Shown: positions 26,925 through 35,283, counted from the stretch's first letter. The stretch: DNA of 64,000 bases from Treponema sp. (GCA_022010055.1 CP091737.1:1-64000), one strand, 5' to 3'. The notes: a model not told the origin generated them from the sequence alone. Numbers and translations are program-made.

Positions 26925-27803
26925 ATGCGAGCTATTTCACAACCATCTTTATTTGATTTTGAAATAAATGACGAGAAAATTATCGTTCCTCCGATAAAAT
27001 GCCAAGGAATAAAAACAAAATTAGTACCTTTTATAAAAGAGCATGTTTCCGTTCCTGAAAATGGAACTTGGATTGAACCATTTATGGGTACAGGTGTAGT
27101 TGCATTTAATTTAGCTCCTAAAAAAGCTATTTTAACTGATAAAAATCAGCATCTAATAAATTTCTATAAAGGCATTCAGAATGGAACCATTACAAGTACA
27201 TCTGCTAGAAAATTTTTAGAATTTCATGGAAAGAAATTGGAAGTATCAGGAAAGGATTATTATATACAAATGAGAAAAGAATTTAATGAAAATTCAGATC
27301 CTATGTATTTTCTATTTCTTAACAGAGCAGATTTTAATGGAATGATTCGTTTTAATAGTAAAGGTCAATTCAATGTTCCGTTCTGTCAAAAACCTAATCG
27401 TTTCTCAAAAGCATACATCACAAAAATCTGTAATCAAATTGCAAATGTATCAAATATAATGAAGAACAAAGATTGGACTTTTGTATGTTCTAATTGGCAA
27501 GATACATTTGATAAAGCACAAAAAGGTGACTTTATTTATATTGATCCCCCATATATTGGGCGCGACACTTCTTATGTAGGTGAATGGCCAGAAGAAGAAG
27601 CTGTTTCTTTGGCACAATATGCTCATAATACAGAAGCAAGTGTTTGTTTGTCTATGTGGAAAGAAAATGAATTTAGAACCAATAATCATTTATATGATTA
27701 TTGGTCGGATTTTAAATGGTTTGAACAAAATCATTTCTATCATATTGGCGGAAAAGAAGAAAATCGTCATCCGATGATAGAAATATTGGCGATTAAATCA
27801 TAA
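26925..27803 (+). CDS. EcoRV-like adenine DNA methyltransferase (cassette 5)
   Basis: N6-adenine methylase of the D12/Dam class, expected to protect GATATC sites. The whole protein (292 aa) parallels M.EcoRV: VPPIKCQGIKTKLVP, the SAM motif EPFMGTGVVAFN (51-62), FLFLNRADFNGMIRFNSKG, VPFCQKPNRF, catalytic DPPYIGR (207-213), and EHFYH-like HFYHIGG near the end. It faces the restriction gene and their stop codons overlap by 6 bp. High AT content indicates acquisition. Specificity is inferred from the match of both enzymes to EcoRV as I remember them. Confidence 0.92.
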   Translation: MRAISQPSLFDFEINDEKIIVPPIKCQGIKTKLVPFIKEHVSVPENGTWIEPFMGTGVVAFNLAPKKAILTDKNQHLINFYKGIQNGTITSTSARKFLEFHGKKLEVSGKDYYIQMRKEFNENSDPMYFLFLNRADFNGMIRFNSKGQFNVPFCQKPNRFSKAYITKICNQIANVSNIMKNKDWTFVCSNWQDTFDKAQKGDFIYIDPPYIGRDTSYVGEWPEEEAVSLAQYAHNTEASVCLSMWKENEFRTNNHLYDYWSDFKWFEQNHFYHIGGKEENRHPMIEILAIKS

Positions 27804-28607
27804 TTCATGCTTAAATATGTAAGCCTTAACATTTTCTTGTACGGCTTGCATATCAAAGTCATGGAGTAATTCAAGTTTTTGCTGTTTTTGAATCCAAGTT
27901 AAAAATTCATTCAAAGAAGTATAATTTTTCTCCTTTGCTCTATACTCTGGATAGTACTTCCAATATAAATCATAGGCATCTTGTCCAAGCTCAGAAAAAG
28001 GACCTCGACCAAGTTCGAAATCTATAAAATTACTTGAAGAAATGGAACCTATATTTTCTGTATTTCCTGATCCAGGTTTGTCGCCAGCAATTTTATACTT
28101 TTCCTGAATAAAATATTTTACATCATAGAATGGAAATTCTATTTTCTTCCTATCATCATAATCATAGATTAAACTTTCCTGAGCATTTCCATTTCGTTTG
28201 TATATAAATCCAATTACATAGTGTTTTGCATAATCAGTGTACGAATATTCAATATTTTTGGTATTGTTCCTCATATAAGAGCCAAAAGAGCCTAATGTAA
28301 ACTTTAAAGATGAAGTATCTTTATCAATATAGGTAGTTTTCACATCAATAGCAATTTTTTCTTTTGAAGCTTCATCTTTCATCAAAATGAAATCAGGATA
28401 TACAGTTTGCGATTCTGGAGTTTTAAGGATGTAACCGTTTTTATTTGCAATTTCCTGTAAAACAGGCTGTGTAAACATTTCAAAAATTCTACCAATTATT
28501 TTGGAGTCAGTTCCAAAAGTATGAATTCTGTTTTGAGAATCAAGCATACCGTATGCTTCAAAATTTTGTTTTTCCATTTTTTCATAAAAAATCTCTATTA
28601 AATTCAT
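27798..28607 (-). CDS. EcoRV-like type II restriction endonuclease
   Basis: 269-aa nuclease that should cut GATATC. The active site D72 (YPDF), D88 and K90 (AIDVKTTY) corresponds to D74/D90/K92 of EcoRV with the same spacing. The following KFTLGSFGSYMRNNTKNIEY and the recognition loop PGSGNTENIGSI are near-copies of EcoRV segments. It is transcribed on the minus strand with the C gene (ATGA overlap) and converges on the methylase. A minus-strand gene within a cassette is unusual. No frameshift, so probably functional. Confidence 0.94.
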   Translation of the reverse strand: MNLIEIFYEKMEKQNFEAYGMLDSQNRIHTFGTDSKIIGRIFEMFTQPVLQEIANKNGYILKTPESQTVYPDFILMKDEASKEKIAIDVKTTYIDKDTSSLKFTLGSFGSYMRNNTKNIEYSYTDYAKHYVIGFIYKRNGNAQESLIYDYDDRKKIEFPFYDVKYFIQEKYKIAGDKPGSGNTENIGSISSSNFIDFELGRGPFSELGQDAYDLYWKYYPEYRAKEKNYTSLNEFLTWIQKQQKLELLHDFDMQAVQENVKAYIFKHEL

Positions 28608-28837
28608 TTTACATCTCCTGATTCAAATAATTGTTGTTCAGAAATTTCTAAAACTTTGGAAATTCTACGGATTATTAGAAAAGATGGATTGCGTTTTCCT
28701 CGCTCTAGTCCAGAAATATAAGTTCTGTCTAGTTGTGTTTTCTCAGCGAAGCTTTCTTGAGAAAAACCTTTTTCTAGCCTATATTTTCGTAATCTTTCTC
28801 CAAGAGCCTTTAATTGGAGTTCTTCTTCAGAAATCAT
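28604..28837 (-). CDS. Controller (C) protein of the EcoRV-like system
   Basis: 77-aa XRE-type helix-turn-helix protein: LGERLRKYRLEKGFSQESFA, then LDRTYISGLERGKRNPSF. Such C proteins delay endonuclease production until methylation is established. It overlaps the endonuclease start by four bases, so C and R are coupled. A palindrome of the GACTATAGTC type lies upstream. ATG 28837 is about at the predicted +1, so the message is probably leaderless. Confidence 0.9.
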   Translation of the reverse strand: MISEEELQLKALGERLRKYRLEKGFSQESFAEKTQLDRTYISGLERGKRNPSFLIIRRISKVLEISEQQLFESGDVK

Positions 28838-28843
28838 AATTAA

Positions 28844-28886
28844 ATTATATTGTATGTAGACAATAAAACAACGGACTATAGTCTAC
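28844..28886 (-). promoter_or_regulatory. C-R promoter and double C-box
   Basis: On the minus strand TTGTTT-16 bp-TATAAT precedes the C gene ATG by 7 bp. GTCTAC (28856-28861, as GTAGAC on plus) lies in the spacer, and GACTATAGTC (28874-28883) just upstream: two operator sites, the usual arrangement for activation then repression. Confidence 0.7.
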
Positions 28887-28939
28887 AATAGAATAATATA
28901 AAAAATTTACAGATGATAATATATATTTAAAAAGAAATC

Positions 28940-29002
28940 ACATAACAAAGCTTCAAAGCCGACAGCGGGTCGAACCCGCTGCGGTACAACCAGTTGTTAG
29001 GC
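28940..29002 (+). other. attC5 recombination site (last in array)
   Basis: R'' ACATAAC and R' GTTAGGC, 63 bp, central arm AGCGGG-TCGAA-CCCGCT identical to attC3. Confidence 0.88.
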
Positions 29003-29005
29003 GGA

Positions 29006-29020
29006 CGGCTCACTGAGCCG
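29006..29020 (+). promoter_or_regulatory. Cassette leader hairpin 6, orphan
   Basis: CGGCT-CACTG-AGCCG after the last attC, again with compensatory base changes. Only ~50 bp of this cassette remain before element X2, so the array was cut here. Confidence 0.6.
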
Positions 29021-29072
29021 CTTATTGTTAATAAGAAAATCCTCCAACATTATTCACCGAAAGAATAAAATC

Positions 29073-29361
29073 TAGACAATATGTAGTGTCTCCAGTTTGT
29101 ATGAGGTAATGCCCATACTGTTAATTTAGTCATTAACATTTTGACGCTAAATCCACGTTTTTACAAACTGGATGGCACTACATATTGTCTATGGGCTAAA
29201 CAGTAAGAAATTACTGCGAATTCCCGCTTAATAGACAGAAAGAACTTTTGGCGGATCATTGACCTGTCGGTAATGGTGGAAACAAAGTTTCAACCTAAAT
29301 CCACGAATATCAGGATGGTCTAGTGCCGAAAATCTTGATTTCTAAAGCCTTTTCTTTTTTA
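29073..29361 (+). mobile_element. 289-bp structured element flanking the integron, copy X2
   Basis: Same length as X1 (20612-20900). The 119-bp left segment is inverted relative to X1. The right 170 bp differ at few positions, four of which on each side of a GAAA loop are compensatory (CAGTAA-GAAA-TTACTG versus CAAGGA-GAAA-TCCTTG). No ORF. Together the pair brackets the integron like the ends of a composite element. Confidence 0.8.
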
Positions 29362-29417
29362 TATTTTATTGTTTTGTCATTGACAAATGGCACAACATAT
29401 CAGGAAAATGTTATATA

Positions 29418-29603
29418 ACTTTAATTTCGAGTTTTTTTGCAAATTATGAAAGAACGCTCTCGGCATATTTCCAATTTGCTCAGATGGATTTGGCTCGAAT
29501 CCGGGTGCTTCGCACTTTAATTAATTCAATCGCCAAAAATCTTCACAAATTGCAAATCTGCCTGCGCTTTTATTCTTTTTACAAAGAACTCGAAATTCGG
29601 GCT
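29418..29603. repeat. 200-bp inverted-end repeat family, copy D
   Basis: Same orientation as copy A, with a ~17-bp internal deletion at GGCTCGAATCCGGG. Ends ACTTTAATTTCGAG and CTCGAAATTCGGGCT. It lies directly upstream of the glnA promoter. Confidence 0.85.
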
Positions 29604-29640
29604 AATTAAAAAAATATCTGAAAAAAATATCTGAAAACAC

Positions 29641-29740
29641 TTGAGTTTTTTTCTGTAAAGTTATATAAAAATATCAACATCAATGGCGATGTGAATTTTT
29701 TCTAATCTGTTTAGTTGAAATTCACACCGCTTTTTTTTTT
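29641..29740 (+). promoter_or_regulatory. Glutamine synthetase promoter and leader terminator hairpin
   Basis: TTGAGT (29641), 17-bp spacer, TATAAA (29664). About 10 bp after the predicted +1 a hairpin GCGATGTGAATTT / AAATTCACACCGC (one mismatch) is followed by T10 (29731-29740). This is a transcription terminator in the 5' leader, 36 bp before the ATG. The same layout precedes amt. Confidence 0.75.
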
Positions 29741-29775
29741 GCAAAAAATAAATTTTGTACCTGGGGGTTCAATAA

Positions 29776-31862
29776 ATGACAAACATACCTGAGTTATTTG
29801 GAAACATGGTTTTTAACCAGACAGTTATGAAAGACCGCCTGCCTAAGGAAACTTTTAAGGCGCTTAAGAAAACTCTTGATTCCGGCGTTCCGCTTGAACT
29901 TGATGTTGCGAACGTTGTTGCCCACGCAATGAAAGAATGGGCGATTGAAAAAGGCGCTACTCACTTTGCGCACTGGTTTCAGCCTTTGACCGGTATTACT
30001 GCGGAAAAGCACGATTCGTTTATTAATCCTCAGGATGATGGATCTGTAATCATGTCTTTCAGCGGAAAAGAGCTTGTAAAGGGCGAGCCTGACGCATCTT
30101 CTTTCCCGTCTGGCGGACACCGCGCTACATTTGAAGCCCGTGGCTATACAGTTTGGGATCCTACTTCGTATCCTTTTATAAAGGAGCATACGCTTTGTAT
30201 TCCAACAGCGTTCTGTTCTTACACAGGCGAGGCTCTTGACAAGAAAACACCTTTGCTTCGTTCTATGGAAGCCCTGGACAAGCAGGCAAAACGAATCCTT
30301 AAGCTTTTTGGAAAAACTGTAAGCCATGTCGCGACGACTGTTGGCGCGGAACAGGAGTATTTTATTGTTGACCACGATTTATGGTCGCAGAGAAAAGATC
30401 TCCGCATGACAGGACGCACTTTGTTCGGCGCAAAGCCTTCTAAAGGTCAGGAAATGGATGACCAGTATTTTGCGGCGTTGAATCCGCGCATTGTAAAATA
30501 TATGGAAGATTTGAACGAAACCTTGTGGAAGTACGGAATTCTTTCCAAGACTGAGCACAATGAGGTTGCGCCGGCTCAGCACGAAATGGCTCCGATTTTC
30601 AGCACGACAAACATCGCGGTTGACCAGAACCAGCTTACAATGGAAGTTATGCGAAAAGTTGCAAAGCGCCATGGACTGGAATGTCTTTTGCACGAAAAGC
30701 CATTTGCAGGACTCAACGGCTCTGGAAAGCATAATAACTGGTCAATGTCTACAAATGAAGGCGAAAACCTTCTTGAACCAGGAAAAACTCCGGAATCAAA
30801 TGCGCAGTTCCTGCTTTTCCTTACAGCAATCTTAAAATCTGTTGATGAAAATCAGGATTTGCTCCGTATTTCTGTTGCCTCTGCCGGAAACGATCACCGA
30901 CTTGGAGCGAACGAAGCGCCGCCGGCAATCATTTCTGTTTATCTTGGCGATGAGCTTCACAACGTTCTTAAATCAATTGTTGAAGGCAAATCATATTCTG
31001 CTGATAAAAAATCTAAGATGACAATTGGTGTTGATGTTCTGCCGCCGATTCCAAAAGATTCTACAGACCGAAACAGAACTTCGCCGTTTGCGTTCACTGG
31101 AAACAAGTTTGAATTCCGTTCTGCCGGTTCAAGCGTTTCTTTGGCAGGTCTAACACAACTTTAAACGCGATTGTCGCGGAAACCTTAAAAGTGTTTGCCG
31201 ATGAGCTTGAGGGCGCAAAGGATTTTGAAAAATCTTTGAACACTCTTATCGAGCGTGAAGTAAAAGCGCACTGGAGAATTGTTTTCAACGGAAACGGCTA
31301 CGATGAGTCATGGAAAAAAGAGGCTGCAAGACGCGGACTTCTTGAACTCAGGACAACGCCAGATGCTGTGGCGCATTACCTTGATGAAAAGAACGTAAAA
31401 CTTTTTACAAATACCGGCGTCTACACAAAAGAGGAAATGGAAAGCCACTACGAAATCAAGCTTGAAAAATATGCCCAGCTTTTAAACATTGAAGTTGAAA
31501 CAATGCTTGAAATGATTAACAAAGACATCTTGCCGGCTGCGTACAAATACATTGCGGCTGTGTCAAGGACAGTTGTTAATCTCAGGGCTGTTGTTCCTTC
31601 TGCAAAAGCGGCTGCTGAAAGCGCATTGCTTACAAAACTTGATGCCCTTACCGGTGATTTGGCTGCAAAAACCGAATCGCTTGCAAAAATCCATCTTGCT
31701 GCGAAAGCAAGCGGCGATGTAATGGCGGTTGCGAAAGCGTATGCGGACAAAGTTATTCCGGCAATGGCAGAAGCGCGCGCTGTTGCAGACGAAATTGAAC
31801 CGCTGCTTGGCGAAGAATACAAACCGTTCCCTTGCTACGAAGATTTGCTGTACAGAGTTTAA
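29776..31862 (+). CDS. glnN: Type III glutamine synthetase (one frameshift)
   Basis: Makes glutamine from glutamate, ammonia and ATP. The ~695-aa length and N-terminal LFGNMVFN are typical of the GSIII class rather than GlnA I. Catalytic motifs: VGAEQEYFIVD, KTEHNEVAPAQHEMAPIF, GLNGSGKHNNWSM, RLGANEAPPAI, DRNRTSPFAFTGNKFEFR. At ~31150 a lost T breaks the frame: GGTCTAACACAACTT should be GGTTCTAACACAACTT, giving GSNTTLNAIVAETLKVF. SD GGGGG. It is regulated through the leader hairpin and lies in a nitrogen gene block. Confidence 0.95.
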
Positions 31863-31884
31863 TTGATATTTGAACGGATATCGC

Positions 31885-31925
31885 AAACCCCGATGCTTGC
31901 AGACGCTCTGCTTGCGTCGGGGTTT
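31885..31925 (+). terminator. Terminator after glutamine synthetase
   Basis: AAACCCCGA..GC / GC.TCGGGGTTT stem-loop with T-rich tail TTGTTCGTTTT, 23 bp after the stop. Confidence 0.75.
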
Positions 31926-32089
31926 GTTCGTTTTATAAAAGCCGGAATTCTATATTTTTAAGTTTTTCTTTCATTTTACTGTCATTTGTTTCCAGAAAGA
32001 TTGTTTCGTTATTCGCCATGCCAGTTATTTTTTTATGGTACTTGGCTATTTTTCTTTTCTAACTAAAAAAATCAATGTATAATGTCTTT

Positions 32090-32857
32090 ATGAAAATTGA
32101 AAAAAGTGCTTTATATGAACGGCTGATGATTTTTTTTGCCGCGGTGGTTCAGCTTGTAGGTTTTTATATAAGCATAACTATCGAAGACTATGCACATTCA
32201 TTTTTGCCATATTGCACGATTATAGTTCCTGCTGTGAATATTTCGTGCGCGGCTATTTGTCTTGTTCTGGTGTTTTTCTATAAAATACGTTTTATGCAGT
32301 CTGTTGTGCTGTTTATTCAGGGAATTACAATGACCTTGAACAATCTTATGTTTTTGGGACTGTACTTGTATTTTTTTGGAATCGCGCTTCTTTTTTGCAA
32401 TGGTTATTTTAAGACTGATATACGAAAAAAAGTTATCATTTGCCTGGTTCCTCTGTTTTTGTCGTTGTTTGTAATCCTTCCTGTCAGCCGTTTAAAATTT
32501 TTTATGGCAGTGGCGTATTCATTGTTTCTAACTTTTGCTTTTTCTTACATTTATAATCTCTTGAAGGATAAAATGTTTGACTTGTTTCCTTTTCTTTCAA
32601 AGAAGATTTCAAAAATCGATTTGCCGTCTCCGAAAAAACAGTTAAGACTTTCTGACTATGGAATTTCAGGCAGGCAGAGTAAACTTGTTGAAGAATTTTT
32701 GAACGGTGAGACAAACTACAAAAACCTTGCGGAAATTTTCATTACAAGTGAATCTACCGTAAAGCGTGAAATGGCGGAAATATGCCGAAAACTTGGTGTG
32801 GAAAACTCCATGATGCTGCGTCTTTTGTTGAATCAATACTCTGAAATAGTTTATTAA
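32090..32857 (+). CDS. Membrane-spanning LuxR-type transcription regulator
   Basis: 255 aa. Five or six hydrophobic segments fill residues ~12-165 (e.g. LMIFFAAVVQLVGFYISI, FLGLYLYFFGIALLF, FMAVAYSLFLTFAFSYIY), then a C-terminal LuxR/GerE helix-turn-helix (~190-250): LSDYGISGRQSKLVEEFL, YKNLAEIFITSESTVKREMA. TATAAT at 32078 puts +1 almost on ATG 32090, so the mRNA is likely leaderless. It sits between glutamine synthetase and the ammonium transporter, so a nitrogen role is possible but unproven. Confidence 0.75.
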   Translation: MKIEKSALYERLMIFFAAVVQLVGFYISITIEDYAHSFLPYCTIIVPAVNISCAAICLVLVFFYKIRFMQSVVLFIQGITMTLNNLMFLGLYLYFFGIALLFCNGYFKTDIRKKVIICLVPLFLSLFVILPVSRLKFFMAVAYSLFLTFAFSYIYNLLKDKMFDLFPFLSKKISKIDLPSPKKQLRLSDYGISGRQSKLVEEFLNGETNYKNLAEIFITSESTVKREMAEICRKLGVENSMMLRLLLNQYSEIVY

Positions 32858-32954
32858 GCCGAATTTCTGATTTGCAGGCGGCAAGCTTAAAATCGCGTAA
32901 AAGCATTTTTTTCAATTTATAAAAAACTTAAATTTTGATCCTGTCGAAATTATT

Positions 32955-33158
32955 AGGTTGAATATCGAGTTTTTTTGCAAAAAGAATAAAAGCACAGGCA
33001 GATTTGCAATTTGTGAAGATTTTTGGCGATTGAATTAATTAAAGTGCGGAGCACCCGAATTAATACAAGCGTAGCGCGAGCCAAATCCATCTGAGCAAAT
33101 TGGAAATATGCCGAAAGCGTTCTTTCGTAATTTGTAAAAAAAACTCGAAATTAAGCCT
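32955..33158. repeat. 200-bp inverted-end repeat family, copy E
   Basis: Orientation as copy B. Ends AGGTTGAATATCGAG and CTCGAAATTAAGCCT (imperfect inverted repeats). It lies just upstream of the amt promoter, as copy D lies upstream of the glutamine synthetase promoter. Confidence 0.85.
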
Positions 33159-33181
33159 ATTAAAAAAATTATTTTTTTTTC

Positions 33182-33269
33182 TTGCAATTTTTTTTGAAAT
33201 TTTATATAACTATTTATAGTCAAAGGCGACACGAATTTGTAGAGTGCAAATTCGTGTCGCCTTTTTTTT
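33182..33269 (+). promoter_or_regulatory. amt promoter and leader terminator hairpin
   Basis: TTGCAA (33182), 17-bp spacer, TATAAC (33205). Five bases after predicted +1 begins a perfect 18-bp stem AAAGGCGACACGAATTTG / CAAATTCGTGTCGCCTTT with a 7-base loop and T8. The stem shares GGCGA..GTGAATTT-like sequence with the glutamine synthetase leader. Confidence 0.78.
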
Positions 33270-33389
33270 ATTTTGATTTTTAACTTTGTTAGAATCAAAG
33301 AATTCTTTATGCACAATGGCGTGCGGACAGCTTTTGGAATTCCATCTGCTGTCTGCGCGCCATTTTTTTTGCAGTTTGGAGGTATTGTT

Positions 33390-35168
33390 ATGGATTCTGC
33401 TGCTTTAATGGAAGCGATAAAGTCCGTTTCCAGCGACTTGTGGGGCGTGTGGTTTCTTTTAGGCGCCGCCCTTGTTTTTTGGATGCAGGCAGGTTTTGCA
33501 ATGGTTGAAACAGGTTTTACCCGCGCAAAAAACACGGGCAACATCATTATGAAAAACCTGATGGACTTTTGTATTGGTACTGTAATGTTTATCGCAATCG
33601 GTTTTGGCCTTTTCCTTGGAGAAAATGCTTTCTTCGGTCTTATTGGAAAGCCAAACTGGCAGGTATTTACTGACTATGCAAACTTTGACTGGTCAAACTT
33701 TATCTTCAACCTTGTGTTCTGCGCTACAGCGGCGACAATCGTTTCCGGTGCAATGGCAGAACGAACAAAGTTCCTTTCTTACTGTGTATACTCTGCGGTG
33801 ATTTCCGCGGTTATCTATCCTATTGAAGCGCACTGGACATGGGGCGGCGGTTGGCTTGCTCAGCTTGGATTCCATGATTTTGCCGGTTCAAACTGTATCC
33901 ACATGGTCGGCGGTATTTGCGCGCTGATTGGCGCTGCTATGGTTGGTCCGCGTATCGGAAAATTTACAAAGTCTGGTGACGGCAAGGTGACAGAAGTTCA
34001 TGCTTTCCCTGGCCATAACATTCCGATTGGCGCGCTTGGTGTATTTATTCTTTGGTTGGGTTGGTACGGATTCAACGGCGCTGCTGCTGTTTCAGTTCCG
34101 GAACTTGCCTCTATTTTTGTAACAACAACAATTGCTCCGGCAGTCGCGACAGTCGCTTGTATGATTTTCACTTGGATTAAATACGGCAAGCCTGATGTTT
34201 CTATGTGCTTGAACGCTTCTTTGGCTGGTCTTGTTGCTATTACTGCGCCTTGTGATGTTACAGATGCCTTTGGCGCTTCGATAATTGGTCTTGTGGCAGG
34301 TCTGCTTGTTGTGTTTGGCGTTTGGTTTTTGGACTATAAGCTTCATGTTGATGACCCGGTTGGTGCTGTTGCGGTTCACTGCTTGAACGGTATCTGGGGA
34401 ACAATCTCTGTAGGTCTTTTTGCAACTCCAACCGCTCCGGCTTTTGCCCGCGCGATTTCCGGGGGAGCGAACCAGATTTCCGGCGCCGGACTTTTCTATG
34501 GCGGCGGTTTCAAGTGCCTTGGAATCCAGTTTGTTGGCTTGCTGGCTACAGCGGCGTGGACGGCTGTTACAATCACAATTGTATTTATTGTAATTAAAAA
34601 GATTTTGGGACTTCGTGTTTCTGCGGAAGAAGAAATTGTTGGTCTTGACCGGCTTGAACATGGCCTTGAATCTGGCTATGCAGGATTTGCGACAATGTAT
34701 TCATCAGAAGAATATGCAGAGGCTGAGGAGGCTGGAGTTACAATTCCAAAGACATCAGTTCCTGTTGAAACGGCCGTTCCTGTTCATACAGAAACGGCTC
34801 CGGCTGATGCAAAATTCAGCAAGGTTGTAATAGTTACGCGCCAGACAAAGTTCGATACCTTGAAGGCGGCGATGAATTCAATCGGCGTTACTGGAATGAC
34901 AGTTGTGAACGTAATGGGCTGCGGAATGCAGAAAGGCGCAAGCGAATTCTACCGTGGCGCGCCTGTTGAAATGACACTTCTTCCAAAGATTAAGGTTGAA
35001 ATCGTTGTTTCAAAAGTTCCTGTAAGAACTGTAATCGACGCCGCTAAAAAAGCGCTTTACACAGGACATATTGGAGATGGAAAAATCTTTGTTTACCCTG
35101 TGGAAGAAGTCGTAAAAATCAGAACTGGAGAAGAAGGTTACGCTGCTCTTCAGTATGATGACGAGTAA
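33390..35168 (+). CDS. amt: Ammonium transporter fused to PII signal protein
   Basis: 592 aa. The N-terminal ~430 aa is an Amt channel in the inner membrane with about 11 helices: FWMQAGFAMVETGFTRAKN, the conserved NCIHMVGG and FNLVFCATAATIVSGAMAER. A ~65-aa Glu/Pro/Val linker leads to a C-terminal GlnB/PII domain (~483-592): FSKVVIVTRQTKFDTLKAAM, the T-loop GMQKGASEFYRGAP, LLPKIKVEIVV, GHIGDGKIFVYPVEEVVKIRTGEEG. The Tyr uridylylated in E. coli GlnB (Y51) is Val here, so control is probably by ATP/2-oxoglutarate alone. SD GGAGG, start ATG 33390. Confidence 0.95.
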   Translation: MDSAALMEAIKSVSSDLWGVWFLLGAALVFWMQAGFAMVETGFTRAKNTGNIIMKNLMDFCIGTVMFIAIGFGLFLGENAFFGLIGKPNWQVFTDYANFDWSNFIFNLVFCATAATIVSGAMAERTKFLSYCVYSAVISAVIYPIEAHWTWGGGWLAQLGFHDFAGSNCIHMVGGICALIGAAMVGPRIGKFTKSGDGKVTEVHAFPGHNIPIGALGVFILWLGWYGFNGAAAVSVPELASIFVTTTIAPAVATVACMIFTWIKYGKPDVSMCLNASLAGLVAITAPCDVTDAFGASIIGLVAGLLVVFGVWFLDYKLHVDDPVGAVAVHCLNGIWGTISVGLFATPTAPAFARAISGGANQISGAGLFYGGGFKCLGIQFVGLLATAAWTAVTITIVFIVIKKILGLRVSAEEEIVGLDRLEHGLESGYAGFATMYSSEEYAEAEEAGVTIPKTSVPVETAVPVHTETAPADAKFSKVVIVTRQTKFDTLKAAMNSIGVTGMTVVNVMGCGMQKGASEFYRGAPVEMTLLPKIKVEIVVSKVPVRTVIDAAKKALYTGHIGDGKIFVYPVEEVVKIRTGEEGYAALQYDDE

Positions 35169-35183
35169 AAATAAAAGGCAATA

Positions 35184-35214
35184 AAAAAGCGGGAGACTCC
35201 GTTCCCGCTTTTTT
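35184..35214 (+). terminator. Bidirectional terminator after amt
   Basis: AAAAAAGCGGGA / TTCCCGCTTTTTT stem, with A- and T-runs on both sides, serving amt and the convergent purD. Confidence 0.85.
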
Positions 35215-35224
35215 ATATATTTTT

Positions 35225-35268
35225 GGTTCACAAAGTCATGTAACCCCGGCTTTGTGAACCTTTTTTTT
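35225..35268 (+). terminator. Second terminator after amt
   Basis: GGTTCACAAAG / CTTTGTGAACC 11-bp perfect stem followed by T8. Confidence 0.85.
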
Positions 35269-35283
35269 GTGATTTTAAAAAAC

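Noticed and set aside
22562..29020. Regularly recurring ~63-bp palindromic repeats that could suggest a CRISPR array
   Set aside because: The repeats are 0.6-2.2 kb apart with genes between them and have RYYYAAC/GTTRRRY-type cores, so they are integron attC sites. No cas genes are present.
20612..29361. Prophage or conjugative element
   Set aside because: No phage structural, portal, terminase, relaxase or type IV secretion genes are seen; the content is an integron with cassettes.
32858..32954. Gene in the gap after the LuxR-type regulator
   Set aside because: No ORF with an SD or codon bias; only AT-rich spacer before repeat copy E.
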